DNA of 64,000 nt from positions 124,001 to 188,000 of the forward strand of contig NZ_JAEMWU010000003.1 of NCBI RefSeq assembly GCF_017303215.1, read 5' to 3'. The position numbers and the translations under genes were made by a program. Shown piece after piece: positions 26,495 to 36,457 of the stretch. Within the stretch, counting starts at the first letter, position 1; every line of letters begins with the position of its first letter. The stretch comes from Microbacterium esteraromaticum (GTDB lineage: Bacteria > Actinomycetota > Actinomycetes > Actinomycetales > Microbacteriaceae). A model generated the notes under the pieces. It searched no databases, was not told the DNA's origin, and saw only the letters and a list, made by a program, of their open reading frames with translations.

Positions 26495-28264
26495 TCAACT
26501 GATGGTCAGCAGCTGGTGGCCGGCCGAGACCGTCGTACCGGCGTCGGCGTTGATGTTGCCGATCACGCCATCCTTGTGCGCCTGCAGAGGCTGCTCCATC
26601 TTCATCGCCTCGAGCACGACGACCAGGTCGCCCTTGACGACCTGCTGGCCCTCTTCGACAGCCACCTTGACGATCGTGGCCTGCATCGGCGACTTCACGG
26701 CATCACCCGAGGCGCCGGCGTTGGCGGTGGTCGTGTGGCTGCGGCGCGACGGCGGAACAGTGGCGGGACGACCGGCGGTGCCCGAGACCGTTGCAGCGAC
26801 GCGGTCGGGCAGGCTCACCTCGAGGCGCTTGCCGCCGACCTCGACGACGACGGTGTGCCGCCCGGGGGCGGGGGACGGGTCGTCGAGCTCGCCGTCCCAC
26901 GGCGCGATGTCACCGGCGAACTCGGTCTCGATCCAGCGTGTGAACACACCGAACTCGCCGTCCTCGGCGACGAAGGCGGGGTCGCGGACGACCAGGCGGT
27001 GGAAGGGGAGCACGGTCGGCAGACCGGCGACCTCGAACTCGTCCAGGGCACGGCGCGAGCGCTCCAGCGCTTCTGCGCGGTCGCGGCCGGTGACGATGAT
27101 CTTCGCCAGCAGCGAGTCGAACGCACCCGACACGGCGTCACCGGCGGTCACACCCGAGTCGAGGCGCACACCGGGGCCGCCGAAGGTCTTGAAGACGTTG
27201 ATCGGGCCGGGCTGCGGCAGGAAGCCGCGCCCCGGGTCCTCACCGTTGATGCGGAACTCGATCGAGTGCCCCTGCGGCGTCGGGTCGTCATAGTCGAGCG
27301 TGCCACCCGCAGCGATGCGGAACTGCTCGCGCACGAGGTCGATGCCGGTGACCTCCTCCGAGACCGGGTGCTCGACCTGCAGGCGCGTGTTGACCTCGAG
27401 GAACGACACGGTGCCGTCGGCGCCGATCAGGAACTCGCAGGTGCCGGCGCCGACGTAGCCGACCTCCTTCAGGATGGCCTTGGATGCGGCGTACAGCTGC
27501 TCGTTCTGCGCGTCGGTCAGGAACGGCGCGGGCGCCTCTTCGACGAGCTTCTGGTGGCGACGCTGCAGCGAGCAGTCGCGGGTCGAGATGACCACGACGT
27601 TGCCGGCGGCGTCTGCCAGGCACTGCGTCTCGACGTGGCGCGGCTTGTCGAGGTACTTCTCGACGAAGCACTCGCCGCGGCCGAAAGCGGTGACGGCCTC
27701 GCGGGTGGCCGATTCGAACAGCTCGGCGACCTCGTCGAGCTCGCGGGCGACCTTCAAGCCGCGACCGCCGCCACCGTAGGCGGCCTTGATGGCGATGGGC
27801 AGGCCGTGCTCCTGCGCGAAGGCGATGACCTCGTCGGCTCCCGAGACGGGGCCCGGGGTGCCGGGGGCGAGGGGAGCGCCGACCTTCTCAGCGACGTGGC
27901 GTGCGGTGACCTTGTCGCCGAGTGCCTCGATGGCGTCGGGGGAGGGGCCGATCCAGATCAGCCCGGCCGAGATCACGGCGCGCGCGAAGTCGGCGTTCTC
28001 GGCGAGGAACCCGTAGCCGGGGTGCACGGCATCGGCGCCCGAGCGCCGCGCGACCGAGAGGATCTTATCGATCTGCAGGTAGGTCTCTGCGCTGGTGGAT
28101 CCGTCGAGGGCGTAGGCCTCGTCGGCGAGCCGCGCGTGCATCGCGTCACGGTCCTGGTCGGCGTACACGGCGACGGACGAGATCCCCGAGTCACGGGCGG
28201 CACGAATAATGCGTACGGCGATCTCGCCGCGGTTGGCGATGAGCACCTTGGCGATAGCAGGCAT
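26495..28264 (-). CDS. accA3: Acyl-CoA carboxylase alpha chain (biotin carboxylase + BCCP)
   Basis: Biotin carboxylase and carrier in one chain, 589 residues, for acetyl-/propionyl-CoA carboxylation. It starts with the family motif [13 protein letters not shown], has an ATP-grasp domain with a Gly-rich loop ([10 protein letters not shown]), a linker, and a C-terminal biotinyl domain with the acceptor Lys in EAMKMEQ. The ATG at 28264 is where homology starts. It should pair with the accD/accE gene products at 33476-35280, forming malonyl- or methylmalonyl-CoA for fatty acid synthesis. The symbol follows the mycobacterial equivalent. Confidence 0.92.
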   Translation of the reverse strand: MPAIAKVLIANRGEIAVRIIRAARDSGISSVAVYADQDRDAMHARLADEAYALDGSTSAETYLQIDKILSVARRSGADAVHPGYGFLAENADFARAVISAGLIWIGPSPDAIEALGDKVTARHVAEKVGAPLAPGTPGPVSGADEVIAFAQEHGLPIAIKAAYGGGGRGLKVARELDEVAELFESATREAVTAFGRGECFVEKYLDKPRHVETQCLADAAGNVVVISTRDCSLQRRHQKLVEEAPAPFLTDAQNEQLYAASKAILKEVGYVGAGTCEFLIGADGTVSFLEVNTRLQVEHPVSEEVTGIDLVREQFRIAAGGTLDYDDPTPQGHSIEFRINGEDPGRGFLPQPGPINVFKTFGGPGVRLDSGVTAGDAVSGAFDSLLAKIIVTGRDRAEALERSRRALDEFEVAGLPTVLPFHRLVVRDPAFVAEDGEFGVFTRWIETEFAGDIAPWDGELDDPSPAPGRHTVVVEVGGKRLEVSLPDRVAATVSGTAGRPATVPPSRRSHTTTANAGASGDAVKSPMQATIVKVAVEEGQQVVKGDLVVVLEAMKMEQPLQAHKDGVIGNINADAGTTVSAGHQLLTIS

Positions 28265-28330
28265 GGGTTTCAGCCTAGCGAGTGCGGGGGCGTTCCTTTT
28301 GACGACCACCCACAAGAAACCGTCGATTCG

Positions 28331-28978
28331 TTATGACTGTGTCCACAGATCGGTCCAGGTGACGCCGAGCTCGCCGGCCAAACGGCGCAGCGTCGACAGC
28401 GACATGCCGACCACGGTCGACGGGTCGCCGTCCACGCGCGTGATGAACGGCCCGCCCAGGCTGTCGACGGTGAACGAGCCCGCCACGTACAGCGGTTCGC
28501 CGCTGGCGATGTAGGCGTCGAGCTCAGCATCCGAGACATCGTCCGCGAAGGTGACCGCCGCCTCGGCGACCGCGGTCGCCTCGACCGGGGTGCGGTCGGG
28601 GTGCACACGGAACACCGAGTGACCGGAGTGCAGGATGCCCGTGGCGCCGCGCATCTGCTGCCAGCGCTCGCGGGCGACCTCGGCGGTGTACGGCTTGCCG
28701 TGCACCTGCCCGTCGATGGCGAACATCGAGTCGCCGCCGATGACGATGCCGTCGAAGCGCGGGTGTTCGTCCGGCATCCGCGCGGCCACTTCGGCCGCTT
28801 TCGCCCTGGCGAGCAGCAGCACCAGCTCGTCCGGCGACAGCGGGGCGCCGCGCGCCGCCTCGGCGGACGCGGCGACGGCGTCCTCATCGACGTCCGGAGC
28901 GACGATGAGGGGTTCGATGCCCGCCTGCCGCAGCAGCATCAGTCGGGCCGGGGAGGTGGATGCCAGGCACACGCGCAT
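28331..28978 (-). CDS. Maf-like nucleotide pyrophosphatase
   Basis: Predicted house-cleaning pyrophosphatase for dTTP/UTP or modified nucleotides, 215 residues. The N-terminal ASTSPARLMLLRQAG motif and a GGDSMF motif fit the Maf/YhdE family. The ATG at 28978 was chosen at the start of homology. In mycobacteria Maf also lies between accA3 and accE/accD5, supporting orthology. It is 66 bases upstream of the carboxylase gene on the same strand order, divergent from the methyltransferase. Confidence 0.87.
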   Translation of the reverse strand: MRVCLASTSPARLMLLRQAGIEPLIVAPDVDEDAVAASAEAARGAPLSPDELVLLLARAKAAEVAARMPDEHPRFDGIVIGGDSMFAIDGQVHGKPYTAEVARERWQQMRGATGILHSGHSVFRVHPDRTPVEATAVAEAAVTFADDVSDAELDAYIASGEPLYVAGSFTVDSLGGPFITRVDGDPSTVVGMSLSTLRRLAGELGVTWTDLWTQS

Positions 28979-29012
28979 GGTTACACGGTAGTCGGTGTGG
29001 GATCCTGGAACG

Positions 29013-30209
29013 ATGACCTCGCAGGCTCCCGTTCTCGACCTCGACATCACCGGCATCGCTCACGGTGGGACGTTCATCGCCCGTCACGAGGGGCGTGTCG
29101 TCTTCGTGCCGGACGCCATTCCCGGCGAGCGGGTGCGTGCGCGCATCACGGATGCCACGAAGTCGAGCTTCTGGCGTGCCGAGACGCTCGAGGTGCTCGA
29201 CGCGTCGCCGCACCGCCGCCCGCACGTGTGGGCCGAGGCGGACGTCTCGCGCGCTCCCCACGACCGCGCCGGGGGTGCCGATCTCGGCCACATCGCCCTC
29301 GACGAGCAGCGCGTCCTCAAGCGCCAGGTATTGCAGGAGGCGCTCGACAAGTTCGCCGGAGCGGGCCTGGACGCCCCTGAAGTCGAGGCGGCGGATGCCG
29401 GCGACGGCACCGGCTGGCGCACGCGCGTTTCGCTGCACGTCGACGACGCCGGACGCATCGGCCCGTACGCCGCGCGCAGCCATCGGGTGATCGAGGTCGC
29501 CTCCCTGCCTCTGGCGCGCCCGGCGGTCGAGGCGGCCGCCTTCGCACTGCGTGACCACAAGCCGGGACGCGTCGATCTCGTCGAGCCCGAGGACGGCCGG
29601 GTCCGTGTGCTCCCGCGGCCGGAGGGCGCGCGCCGGGGCAAGAGCGAGACGATCGTCGAGCGCGTCGCGGGTCGCCGCTTCCGCGTCGACGCCGGCGGGT
29701 TCTGGCAGGTGCACCCCCGCGCCGGCGACACCCTGCATGACGCGGTCGGCGCGGCGCTCGCGGGCCGGGTGGACGCGGATGCCACCCACTTCGACCTGTA
29801 CGGCGGCGTCGGTCTGTTCGCTGCGACGCTGGGGGAGCAGGGAGCGACCGACATCGTCACGGTCGAGTCCGACCGTCGTGCCACCGAGTACGCGGCTGAG
29901 AACCTCGCGGTGTTCGACGCTCAGGCTGTCACGGCTCGGGTCGACCGATTCCTGGGCGGGCTGCCCGCCGGTACGCGCGCGGGCGCGGTGGTGCTCGATC
30001 CGCCGCGTGCGGGTGCCGGTCGTGCCGTCGTCGAGTCGATCCATGGGCTCGACCCCGAGGCGATCGTGTACGTCGCGTGCGACCCGGTCGCGCTCGCCCG
30101 CGACCTGGGCACCTTCCGTGAGCTCGGTTGGAACGTGCCGTCGCTGCGGGCATTCGATCTGTTCCCGCACTCGCACCACTTCGAGGCCGTCGCACTGCTG
30201 ACCCGCTGA
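29013..30209 (+). CDS. TrmA/RlmD-type RNA uracil-C5 methyltransferase
   Basis: SAM-dependent RNA m5U methyltransferase of about 398 residues. An N-terminal TRAM domain (first 60 residues) is followed by the catalytic domain with the SAM motif DLYGGVGLFAA, DPPRAGAGR, and the nucleophilic Cys in YVACDPVALARDL. The Cys of the iron-sulfur cluster seen in RlmD is not apparent. Target (tRNA U54 or 23S rRNA) cannot be assigned from the sequence. The ATG at 29013 follows a weak GGAA; a GTG 18 bases upstream is possible. Confidence 0.85.
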   Translation: MTSQAPVLDLDITGIAHGGTFIARHEGRVVFVPDAIPGERVRARITDATKSSFWRAETLEVLDASPHRRPHVWAEADVSRAPHDRAGGADLGHIALDEQRVLKRQVLQEALDKFAGAGLDAPEVEAADAGDGTGWRTRVSLHVDDAGRIGPYAARSHRVIEVASLPLARPAVEAAAFALRDHKPGRVDLVEPEDGRVRVLPRPEGARRGKSETIVERVAGRRFRVDAGGFWQVHPRAGDTLHDAVGAALAGRVDADATHFDLYGGVGLFAATLGEQGATDIVTVESDRRATEYAAENLAVFDAQAVTARVDRFLGGLPAGTRAGAVVLDPPRAGAGRAVVESIHGLDPEAIVYVACDPVALARDLGTFRELGWNVPSLRAFDLFPHSHHFEAVALLTR

Positions 30210-30269
30210 GGGCATGTGCGCGCCTGCGTCGGCACGTACGACCCGGCACGCACTGAGTAGGCTGGCGGG

Positions 30270-30932
30270 ATGAGTACCGTCGCCCTCATCGACGACCACG
30301 AGTCGGTTCGTCTCGGCCTGGAAGCCGCGTGTCTGCGCGATGGCGAGCAGCAGGTGGTCTTCTCGGGCGGAACGGTCAAGGAATACCTCGCCTGGCGCGG
30401 GGCATCCGAGTCCGGTCCCGTCGACGTCGTCGTGCTCGATCTGACGCTCGGTGATGGCACCACCGTCACCGAGAACGTCACGGCGCTCGTCGCCGACGGC
30501 GCGAGCGTCGTCATCCACAGCGTCGCCGACCGACCCGCTTCGGTGCGCGAAGCGCTGGTGGCCGGTGCCGTCGGCGTCGTGAGCAAATCCTCGGCGCTCG
30601 ACGACGTGCTCGACGCGATTCGCACCGTGGCACGGGGTGAGGCGCTGAACAATGTCGAGTGGGCGAGTGCGGTCGACGGCGACCGCGAGTTCGCCGATGC
30701 GCAGCTGTCGACGCGCGAGCGCGAGGTGTTGCGGCTCTACGCGGCCGGTCTGCCGCTGAAGGCGGTTGCCGAGCGTCTGGGCGTGGCCTATTCCACCGCC
30801 AAGGAGAACATCACCCGCATCCGGGTCAAGTACGTCGAGGTCGGGCGTCCCGCACCCACCAAGGTCGACCTGCTGCGTCGCGCGATGGAGGACGGCATCG
30901 TCGCACCCGACGGGGTCCCGAGTGGGAGCTGA
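30270..30932 (+). CDS. LuxR-family response regulator
   Basis: Two-component transcription factor, 220 residues. The receiver domain has the acidic pair Asp8-Asp9 and phosphoacceptor Asp57 in VVLDLTLGDG. A LuxR/GerE HTH (LSTREREVLRLYAAGL...VAYSTAKENI) spans about residues 145-205. Overlaps the kinase gene start by 11 bases. The target genes are unknown; autoregulation of this three-gene operon is likely. Confidence 0.88.
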   Translation: MSTVALIDDHESVRLGLEAACLRDGEQQVVFSGGTVKEYLAWRGASESGPVDVVVLDLTLGDGTTVTENVTALVADGASVVIHSVADRPASVREALVAGAVGVVSKSSALDDVLDAIRTVARGEALNNVEWASAVDGDREFADAQLSTREREVLRLYAAGLPLKAVAERLGVAYSTAKENITRIRVKYVEVGRPAPTKVDLLRRAMEDGIVAPDGVPSGS

Positions 30933-32157
30933 TACCCGAAGCATCCGCGACGCCTGGCTCAGCGTCCCCTCGCCGGGCGAGGCCGGCGCCGGACTCGAGC
31001 GCTTCACCGGTCACCGGATGGAGCGCATCCTCGCGATCGTCGCAGCGATCGGTTCGTCTGCTCTCGGGCTGCAGGCGTTGCTGGCCGCGACGACCACCAT
31101 CAGCCGTGTCGACGCGCCGCGCGTCGCGCTGATGCTGCTGGTGTTCGGTCCGCTGCTGTGGATGATCGTGGCGTGCATCAGCGCCAAGACCGTCCGCGCC
31201 GCGTGCGGTACGTTCGCGGTCGCCTATGTCATCGGGTTGCTGCTGTGGCCCGTGATCGTCGATCGGGCGACCCGTGAGCCGTCCAGTCAGCCGTGGATCT
31301 TCTTCCTCGTGAACATCGCGGTCATCGCGGCGATGCTCGCCTTCCCGCCCCGGTTGCAGGTGTTGTGGGCGGCCGGCATGCCCTTCGTCTACGGATACGT
31401 CCGGCTGGTCGAGGGGGATTTCTCGCAGCAGTACTGGATCACCACCGCGTTCGATGTGTCGTTCACGTTGATCCTCGGGCTGGTCATCGTGTCGCTGGGA
31501 TGGATGTTCCGCCAGGTGGCCGCCGGCGTCGACGAGGCGCGCGACAACGCCGTGGCGACGTATGCGCGCGCGGCGGCGGCCACAGCCGCCGAAGAGGAAC
31601 GCGGGGCGATGTCGGCGCTGATGCACGACAGCGTGCTCGCTGCCCTGATCGCGGCTGAGCGGGCCAGCTCAGAGCGCGAGCGCGACCTGGCGGTCGTGAT
31701 GGCGCGCGAGGCGCTGACACGCCTGGCCAACACTGAGGCGCTGCTTGCCCAGGAGGGCAACGATGAGCCTGTGCACCGCGCGCAGGTGGTCGCGGAGCTG
31801 CGACGGACGCTGTCGGAGCAGGGCGTCGATGCGGTCGTGGAGGAACGCGGACCGTCTGTTCAGGTGCCGGGGCGGGTTGCGCGCGCCCTGGTGCTCGCTG
31901 CGCGCCAGGCGATCAGCAATGCGCTGATGCACGCCGGCGGGCGTGGCCTGCACGTCGTGGCTGAGACGACGACCGGGCACGGTCTGGTGCTCTCGGTCAT
32001 CGATACGGGGCCGGGGTTCGACCCGGATGCGATCGGCGAGGATCGCCTGGGCATCCGCGCGTCGATCGTGGCGCGGATGGCCGCGGTCGCAGGCACATCC
32101 GAGATCCGGACGGATGCCCGCGGCACGATGGTCGTTCTGGGATGGGAGCCGGCATGA
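30922..32157 (+). CDS. Membrane sensor histidine kinase
   Basis: Partner kinase of about 411 residues. Roughly five to six membrane helices occupy residues 35-210, followed by a HisKA_3-like dimerisation helix with His235 in ALMHDSVLAAL and a HATPase domain with N-box QAISNALMHAGG and DTGPGFDPD. I start at the GTG inside the end of the regulator gene; an ATG at 31018 would remove 32 residues. The membrane part has no recognisable ligand domain. Confidence 0.83.
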   Translation: MGADTRSIRDAWLSVPSPGEAGAGLERFTGHRMERILAIVAAIGSSALGLQALLAATTTISRVDAPRVALMLLVFGPLLWMIVACISAKTVRAACGTFAVAYVIGLLLWPVIVDRATREPSSQPWIFFLVNIAVIAAMLAFPPRLQVLWAAGMPFVYGYVRLVEGDFSQQYWITTAFDVSFTLILGLVIVSLGWMFRQVAAGVDEARDNAVATYARAAAATAAEEERGAMSALMHDSVLAALIAAERASSERERDLAVVMAREALTRLANTEALLAQEGNDEPVHRAQVVAELRRTLSEQGVDAVVEERGPSVQVPGRVARALVLAARQAISNALMHAGGRGLHVVAETTTGHGLVLSVIDTGPGFDPDAIGEDRLGIRASIVARMAAVAGTSEIRTDARGTMVVLGWEPA

Positions 32158-33155
32158 GGCGCACCGTCCGCAGCATCGTCACCGCGCTGGCGCTTGGCTT
32201 CGCGATCTACTTCGCGGCACGCGCGATCTGGTGGACCGAGCAGCCGACTGCCCCGCTGTTCATGGTGGCGGCGATCGGACTGTACCTCGCGGCCACGCTG
32301 ACGGCCGTGCTGGCGGGCGCCGGGCACAGCATTCGCCTGCCCGCAGGGCCCGGGTTCCTGGCACTGGGCACCAGCCTGGCCGTGCCCACCCTGGTGAGTC
32401 TGTCATTGCCGCCGGACGCACGAGAGGCACCGTTCGCGACCTGGTACATCGGCGCGATCGGCCTGCTCGCGGTGATCTGCATCGTGCGACGCCGCATGGT
32501 GTGCGGCTGGGTGATGCTCGCGGCTCTCATCGTCTCGTCGTCGCTGTATCTCGGCATCGATCGGGCGTTCACGCTGGGGCTGGTGGGCTCGATCACGTGG
32601 GTGGTCGTGGCGCAGCTGCTGGTGCTGTTCTGGGGCCGGGCGGTGCGCGACACCGAGCGGCTCGCCGACATCCAACGCGCGGTGTCGGCGTGGAACGCGA
32701 CCCAGGAGGTACGTCAGCGCGAGCGTCGCGTGCGGGCGCAGTTGGCGCTGGCCGTCGCCGGCCCGGTGCTCTCGCGCACGGTCGCCGCACACGGTCACCT
32801 CAGCGAGCAGGAGCGGCTCGACGCACGGTTGGCAGAGGGCACACTGCGGGACGAACTGCGCGGTGCGGTGCTGCTGAACGACGCGGTGCGCGCCTCGATC
32901 GCGGATGCCCGACGCCGGGGCGCCATGGTGACCGTGTTCGACGAGGGGGGCATGGAGGGTGTGCCGGCCGACCGCGTCGGGCAGATCCGTGCCGAGCTCG
33001 CCGAGGTCGTCGCCGGGTCGCGATCGAATCGGGTGATCATCCGCGCGGGGCGTGACGATCGGGTGGCGGTGACCGTCGTGGGGCGCGCCGCCGGCGGTGC
33101 ACACGACGACGACGCGGTCGATCTGTGGCACGAGATTCCCCGCCGCGCGGACTGA
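32154..33155 (+). CDS. Kinase-like membrane protein of the same operon, function unknown
   Basis: Protein of 333 residues coupled to the kinase by an ATGA overlap with GGGAG ahead. About five helices cover residues 5-165, then a soluble part with many Arg and Glu residues that resembles a dimerisation helix plus a shortened ATPase-like region, but without a phospho-His in HD/HE context or N/G boxes. It is likely a third component that senses or modulates the pair; this is inference from position and topology. Confidence 0.65.
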   Translation: MRRTVRSIVTALALGFAIYFAARAIWWTEQPTAPLFMVAAIGLYLAATLTAVLAGAGHSIRLPAGPGFLALGTSLAVPTLVSLSLPPDAREAPFATWYIGAIGLLAVICIVRRRMVCGWVMLAALIVSSSLYLGIDRAFTLGLVGSITWVVVAQLLVLFWGRAVRDTERLADIQRAVSAWNATQEVRQRERRVRAQLALAVAGPVLSRTVAAHGHLSEQERLDARLAEGTLRDELRGAVLLNDAVRASIADARRRGAMVTVFDEGGMEGVPADRVGQIRAELAEVVAGSRSNRVIIRAGRDDRVAVTVVGRAAGGAHDDDAVDLWHEIPRRAD

Positions 33156-33193
33156 TCTCGCGTCGATGACGGACCTGATCTCGCGTCGATGAC
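33152..33193. repeat. 19-bp direct repeat overlapping a gene end
   Basis: CTGATCTCGCGTCGATGAC occurs at 33152-33170 and 33175-33193, a 23-base period. The first copy contains the stop codon of the kinase-like protein, so the duplication may have arisen by slippage. Only two copies are present, so it is not a CRISPR. Confidence 0.7.
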
Positions 33194-33249
33194 AGACCGG
33201 CGCGTGCAGGTGGCACGGGCGTCGGGCTGAGAAGTTCGGGCTGAGAAGG

Positions 33250-33280
33250 GCGAGGGGCGGCGAAGCCGCCCGCCCCTCGC
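33250..33280. terminator. GC-rich hairpin, probable terminator
   Basis: Arms GCGAGGGGCG (33250-33259) and CGCCCCTCGC (33271-33280) pair perfectly, with extra G/C pairs possible in the loop. It lies downstream of the two-component operon and also beyond the carboxylase epsilon gene on the other strand. Confidence 0.6.
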
Positions 33281-33419
33281 CAGCGCGGACCAGCTACCCG
33301 AAAACTGTCCGCAAGGGGGCGTACTGCGTCTGTCTACCCTGGGACAGAGCAGCCGCCTAACGCGAAGCGTTGATACTAGTTTCGCGCGTAGATCGGCGTC
33401 TGTCTGTAGGTATTTTGGG

Positions 33420-33442
33420 GGACAAATGCTGGCCATTTGTCC
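33420..33442. repeat. 9-bp perfect inverted repeat
   Basis: GGACAAATG (33420-33428) and CATTTGTCC (33434-33442) around CTGGC. It begins 34 bases past the epsilon-subunit stop. Neither flank has a T-run, so it may be a transcript-end hairpin or a protein site; undecided. Confidence 0.5.
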
Positions 33443-33475
33443 AGAAATCGACGTTGTCGGGCCGATTCGTCTCGC

Positions 33476-33694
33476 TCAGCCGCTGAAACGGCCCCACGGG
33501 ATGTCTCGTCGCAGTGGTCGCCGCAGTGCACGCTGCGTACGCTGCCACGCCGAGACGTGCGGTACATCGGCCACGGCCTCTTCCGATTCGCGTACGTAGG
33601 CGTCGCTGACGACCGCGATCAGCGCGGCGAGCTCTTCCTCGGTCGGCTGGCCGCGCGTGATCTCGATACGCGGGGTCTGCTCGGGCTCGGTCAC
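33476..33694 (-). CDS. accE: Acyl-CoA carboxylase epsilon subunit
   Basis: Small actinobacterium-specific subunit that stabilises the acyl-CoA carboxylase complex, 72 residues. It shows the family pattern [15 protein letters not shown] near the N-terminus and a basic, Trp-containing C-terminus (PWGRFSG). The start overlaps the accD stop by four bases, matching the accD5-accE5 arrangement in mycobacteria. Confidence 0.88.
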   Translation of the reverse strand: MTEPEQTPRIEITRGQPTEEELAALIAVVSDAYVRESEEAVADVPHVSAWQRTQRALRRPLRRDIPWGRFSG

Positions 33695-35280
33695 AGCGGG
33701 ATGTTCCCGTGCTTCTTGGGCGGCAGCTCCGCGCGCTTGCCGCGCAGTGAGCGCAGCGCCTTGGCGATCGCCACGCGCGTCGCGGCCGGCTCGATGATGC
33801 CGTCGATCTCGCCGCGCTCGGCGGCGAGGAAGGGGGACGTCACGCTGTACGTGTACTCGTTCGCGAGCCGGGTGCGCACCGCCGCGACGTCCTCACCGTT
33901 CTCTTCGGCCTTCTTGATCTCGTTGCGGTACAGGATGTTGACGGCGCCCTGTCCGCCCATGACCGCGATCTCGGCGGTCGGCCAGGCGAGGTTGACGTCG
34001 GCGCCGAGCTGCTTCGAACCCATCACGATGTAGGCGCCACCGTAGGCCTTGCGCAGAATCACGGTGACCAGCGGAACGGTCGCCTCGGCGTAGGCGTAGA
34101 TCAGCTTCGCGCCGCGGCGGATGACACCGGTCCACTCCTGGTCGGTGCCGGGCAGGTAGCCGGGAACATCCACGAGCGTGACGATCGGGATCGAGAACGA
34201 GTCGCAGAAGCGCACGAAGCGGCTGGCCTTCTCGCCGGCCTCGATGTTCAGGGTGCCCGCCATCTGCGAGGGCTGGTTGGCGATGATGCCGACCGAGCGT
34301 CCCTCGACCCGGCCGAAGCCGATCACGATGTTCGGCGCGAACAGCGGCTGCACTTCGAGGAACTCGCCGCCGTCGACCACGTGCTCGATGACGGTGTGGA
34401 TGTCGTACGGCTGGTTGGGCGAGTCGGGGATGATCGTGTTCAGGACGTGATCGGCGTCGGTGGTCTCGAACTCGAACGCCGAGTCGTACGCCGGCACCTC
34501 GGCCATGTTGTTGTCGGGCAGATAGCTGAGCAGCGTGCGCGCGTAGTCGAGCGCGTCGTCCTCATCCTCGGCCAGGTAGTGAGCGACACCCGAACGGGTG
34601 TTGTGCGTGTGCGCACCGCCGAGCTCTTCCATGCCGACGTCCTCGCCGGTGACGGTCTTGATTACGTCGGGGCCGGTGACGAACATCTGGCTGGTCTTGT
34701 CGACCATGATGACGAAGTCGGTGAGGGCCGGGCCGTACACGGCGCCGCCGGCGGCCGGTCCCATGACGATCGAGATCTGCGGGATGACGCCCGACGAGCG
34801 GGTGTTGCAGCGGAAGATCTCGCCGTACTTGCTGAGGGCGAGCACGCCCTCCTGGATGCGGGCGCCGCCCGAGTCGAGGATGCCGATGATCGGCATGCCG
34901 CCCTGCAGCGCGAACTCCATGATCTTGATGATCTTGTCGCCGGCGACCTCGCCGAGCGAGCCGCCGAAGGTCGTGAAGTCCTGGGAGTAGACGGCGACGG
35001 TGCGGCCGTGGATGGTCGCGACGCCGGTGACGACGGAGTCACCGTAGGGGCGATTGCGGTCCATGCCGAACGAGGTGGTGCGGTGGCGCACGTACTCGTC
35101 GAACTCGACGAAGCTTCCGGTGTCGACGAGCAGCTCGATGCGCTCGCGTGCGGTCATCTTGCCCTTGGCGTGCTGCTTCTGCTGGGCGAGCTTCTCGGGC
35201 TCGACGACCGCCTCGGTGAAGCGGGAGCGAAGGTCCGCGATCTTCGCGGCCGTGGTCGAGAGGTCAGGCTTTTCCGTCAC
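33691..35280 (-). CDS. accD: Acyl-CoA carboxylase carboxyltransferase (beta) subunit
   Basis: Transfers CO2 from carboxybiotin to acetyl-/propionyl-CoA, 529 residues. It shows the two crotonase-like carboxyltransferase halves: [11 protein letters not shown] and [16 protein letters not shown] in the first, [26 protein letters not shown] in the second. I place the start at the GTG at 35280 (preceded by GTGGA); a GTG nine bases upstream is possible. AccD5-like; substrate preference (propionyl versus acetyl) cannot be told reliably by eye. Confidence 0.92.
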   Translation of the reverse strand: MTEKPDLSTTAAKIADLRSRFTEAVVEPEKLAQQKQHAKGKMTARERIELLVDTGSFVEFDEYVRHRTTSFGMDRNRPYGDSVVTGVATIHGRTVAVYSQDFTTFGGSLGEVAGDKIIKIMEFALQGGMPIIGILDSGGARIQEGVLALSKYGEIFRCNTRSSGVIPQISIVMGPAAGGAVYGPALTDFVIMVDKTSQMFVTGPDVIKTVTGEDVGMEELGGAHTHNTRSGVAHYLAEDEDDALDYARTLLSYLPDNNMAEVPAYDSAFEFETTDADHVLNTIIPDSPNQPYDIHTVIEHVVDGGEFLEVQPLFAPNIVIGFGRVEGRSVGIIANQPSQMAGTLNIEAGEKASRFVRFCDSFSIPIVTLVDVPGYLPGTDQEWTGVIRRGAKLIYAYAEATVPLVTVILRKAYGGAYIVMGSKQLGADVNLAWPTAEIAVMGGQGAVNILYRNEIKKAEENGEDVAAVRTRLANEYTYSVTSPFLAAERGEIDGIIEPAATRVAIAKALRSLRGKRAELPPKKHGNIPL

Positions 35281-35396
35281 GGATTCCACACTAGCGCCGG
35301 GGCGCCGAGCGGCGTTGGATGCTCGGCACAACGCACACGCGATTCCTTTGGTTGATCTGCTCGGTGCGTGGGGGGCGGAGATCTAGGCTGGACATC

Positions 35397-36356
35397 ATGC
35401 CCACACCTGTGATTCTCGATGTCGACACCGGCGTCGATGACGCTCTCGCCCTGCTGTTCGCTGTTGCGCACCCCGAGATCGAGGTGCTCGGTGTCACCTG
35501 CGTCGCCGGGAATGCCGGGTTGGATGACGTCGTCGCGAACACCCTGCGCATCCTCGATCTCGCCGGTGCGGCGGACGTGCCGGTCGCGGCCGGTGCCGCT
35601 CGCCCGCTGATCGCCCCGGCGCGCGCGGCGGCCCACGTGCACGGCGAAGACGGTCTGGGCGGCATCGCGCTGCCTCCCGCGACGCGCGGCGCGGCTGACG
35701 AGTCGGCCGTCGCCATGATGCGACGGCTGATCATGCAGCATCCGGAGCCGGTGACGCTCGTCGCCCTCGCGCCGCAGACCAACCTCGCCCTGCTGCTGCG
35801 CACCCACCCCGAAGTCGCGGCACGCATCGAGCGGATCGTGTTCATGGGCGGCTCGGCGAGTGTCGGCAACGCGACGGCCGTGGCGGAGTTCAACGTATGG
35901 CACGACCCCGAGGCGGCCGCGATCGTGCTCGATGCCGGGGTGCCGACCACGATGTACGGCCTCGACGTCTTCGAGCGCGTCTCGGTGCCGCTGGAACGCG
36001 CGAAGGCGTTGACGGCCGGCGCGCACCGTGCGGGACGGGCGGTCGGTGAGCTGTTGGGCAACCGGGTGGCCATGAGCGAGGACGAGTCGCTGCAGTACAC
36101 CGGGCTGATCGGCGACGCCGGTGCGGTGTGCGCGATCGTCGCGCCCGAACTGGTGAGCTTCGAATCGCTCCCGGTGCGGGTCGAGTTGAGCGGCTACAGC
36201 CGGGGCCAGACGGTCGTCGACCGCCGTGCGTACACGGGGGAGGACAGCCTGCACGGCCTCGACGAGGTGTGGTCGCGTTCCGAGGTGGCGCTGGGTATCG
36301 ATGCGGATGCTGTCGCCGACCTGTTCCTGAAGACGGTGCTGACGCTGCCGGAGTGA
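35397..36356 (+). CDS. Nucleoside hydrolase
   Basis: Hydrolyses the N-glycosidic bond of ribonucleosides, 319 residues. The calcium-binding signature D8-x-D10-x3-D14-D15 at the N-terminus is complete, and NVWHDPEAAAIVL near the middle fits the family. It gives the cell a phosphate-independent salvage route beside PNP and thymidine phosphorylase. The gene stands alone and is divergent from accD with 116 bases between starts. Confidence 0.88.
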   Translation: MPTPVILDVDTGVDDALALLFAVAHPEIEVLGVTCVAGNAGLDDVVANTLRILDLAGAADVPVAAGAARPLIAPARAAAHVHGEDGLGGIALPPATRGAADESAVAMMRRLIMQHPEPVTLVALAPQTNLALLLRTHPEVAARIERIVFMGGSASVGNATAVAEFNVWHDPEAAAIVLDAGVPTTMYGLDVFERVSVPLERAKALTAGAHRAGRAVGELLGNRVAMSEDESLQYTGLIGDAGAVCAIVAPELVSFESLPVRVELSGYSRGQTVVDRRAYTGEDSLHGLDEVWSRSEVALGIDADAVADLFLKTVLTLPE

Positions 36357-36457
36357 GGGGGCGGATGTCCTGCGGTCTTCGAGGATCGGTTAAAAACTTT
36401 CTCTGATCAGCCAGAATCCCCGCAGTCACTGTCGGTGGCCCCCTGTTGAATGGAGGT

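Larger units (their letters stand above)
33156..33475. other. Intergenic region with repeats, no gene seen
   Basis: A 320-base convergent gap. It holds a 19-bp direct repeat, a 13-bp direct repeat (33222-33234 and 33236-33248), a GC-rich hairpin and an isolated 9-bp palindrome, listed separately. I see no credible coding frame or RNA gene. The stretch from 33281 to 33419 is less GC-rich than its surroundings. Confidence 0.6.

Noticed and set aside
26453..28336. Plus-strand open frame of 627 codons
   Set aside because: Antisense of the biotin carboxylase gene; low-complexity Asp/Gly/Arg/Leu translation and no ribosome-binding site.
28884..31007. Long minus-strand open frame of about 700 codons opposite the methyltransferase and regulator genes
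   Set aside because: Arg/His/Asp/Gly-rich translation with no motif; it is the antisense of well-supported genes, a common artefact of high-GC DNA.
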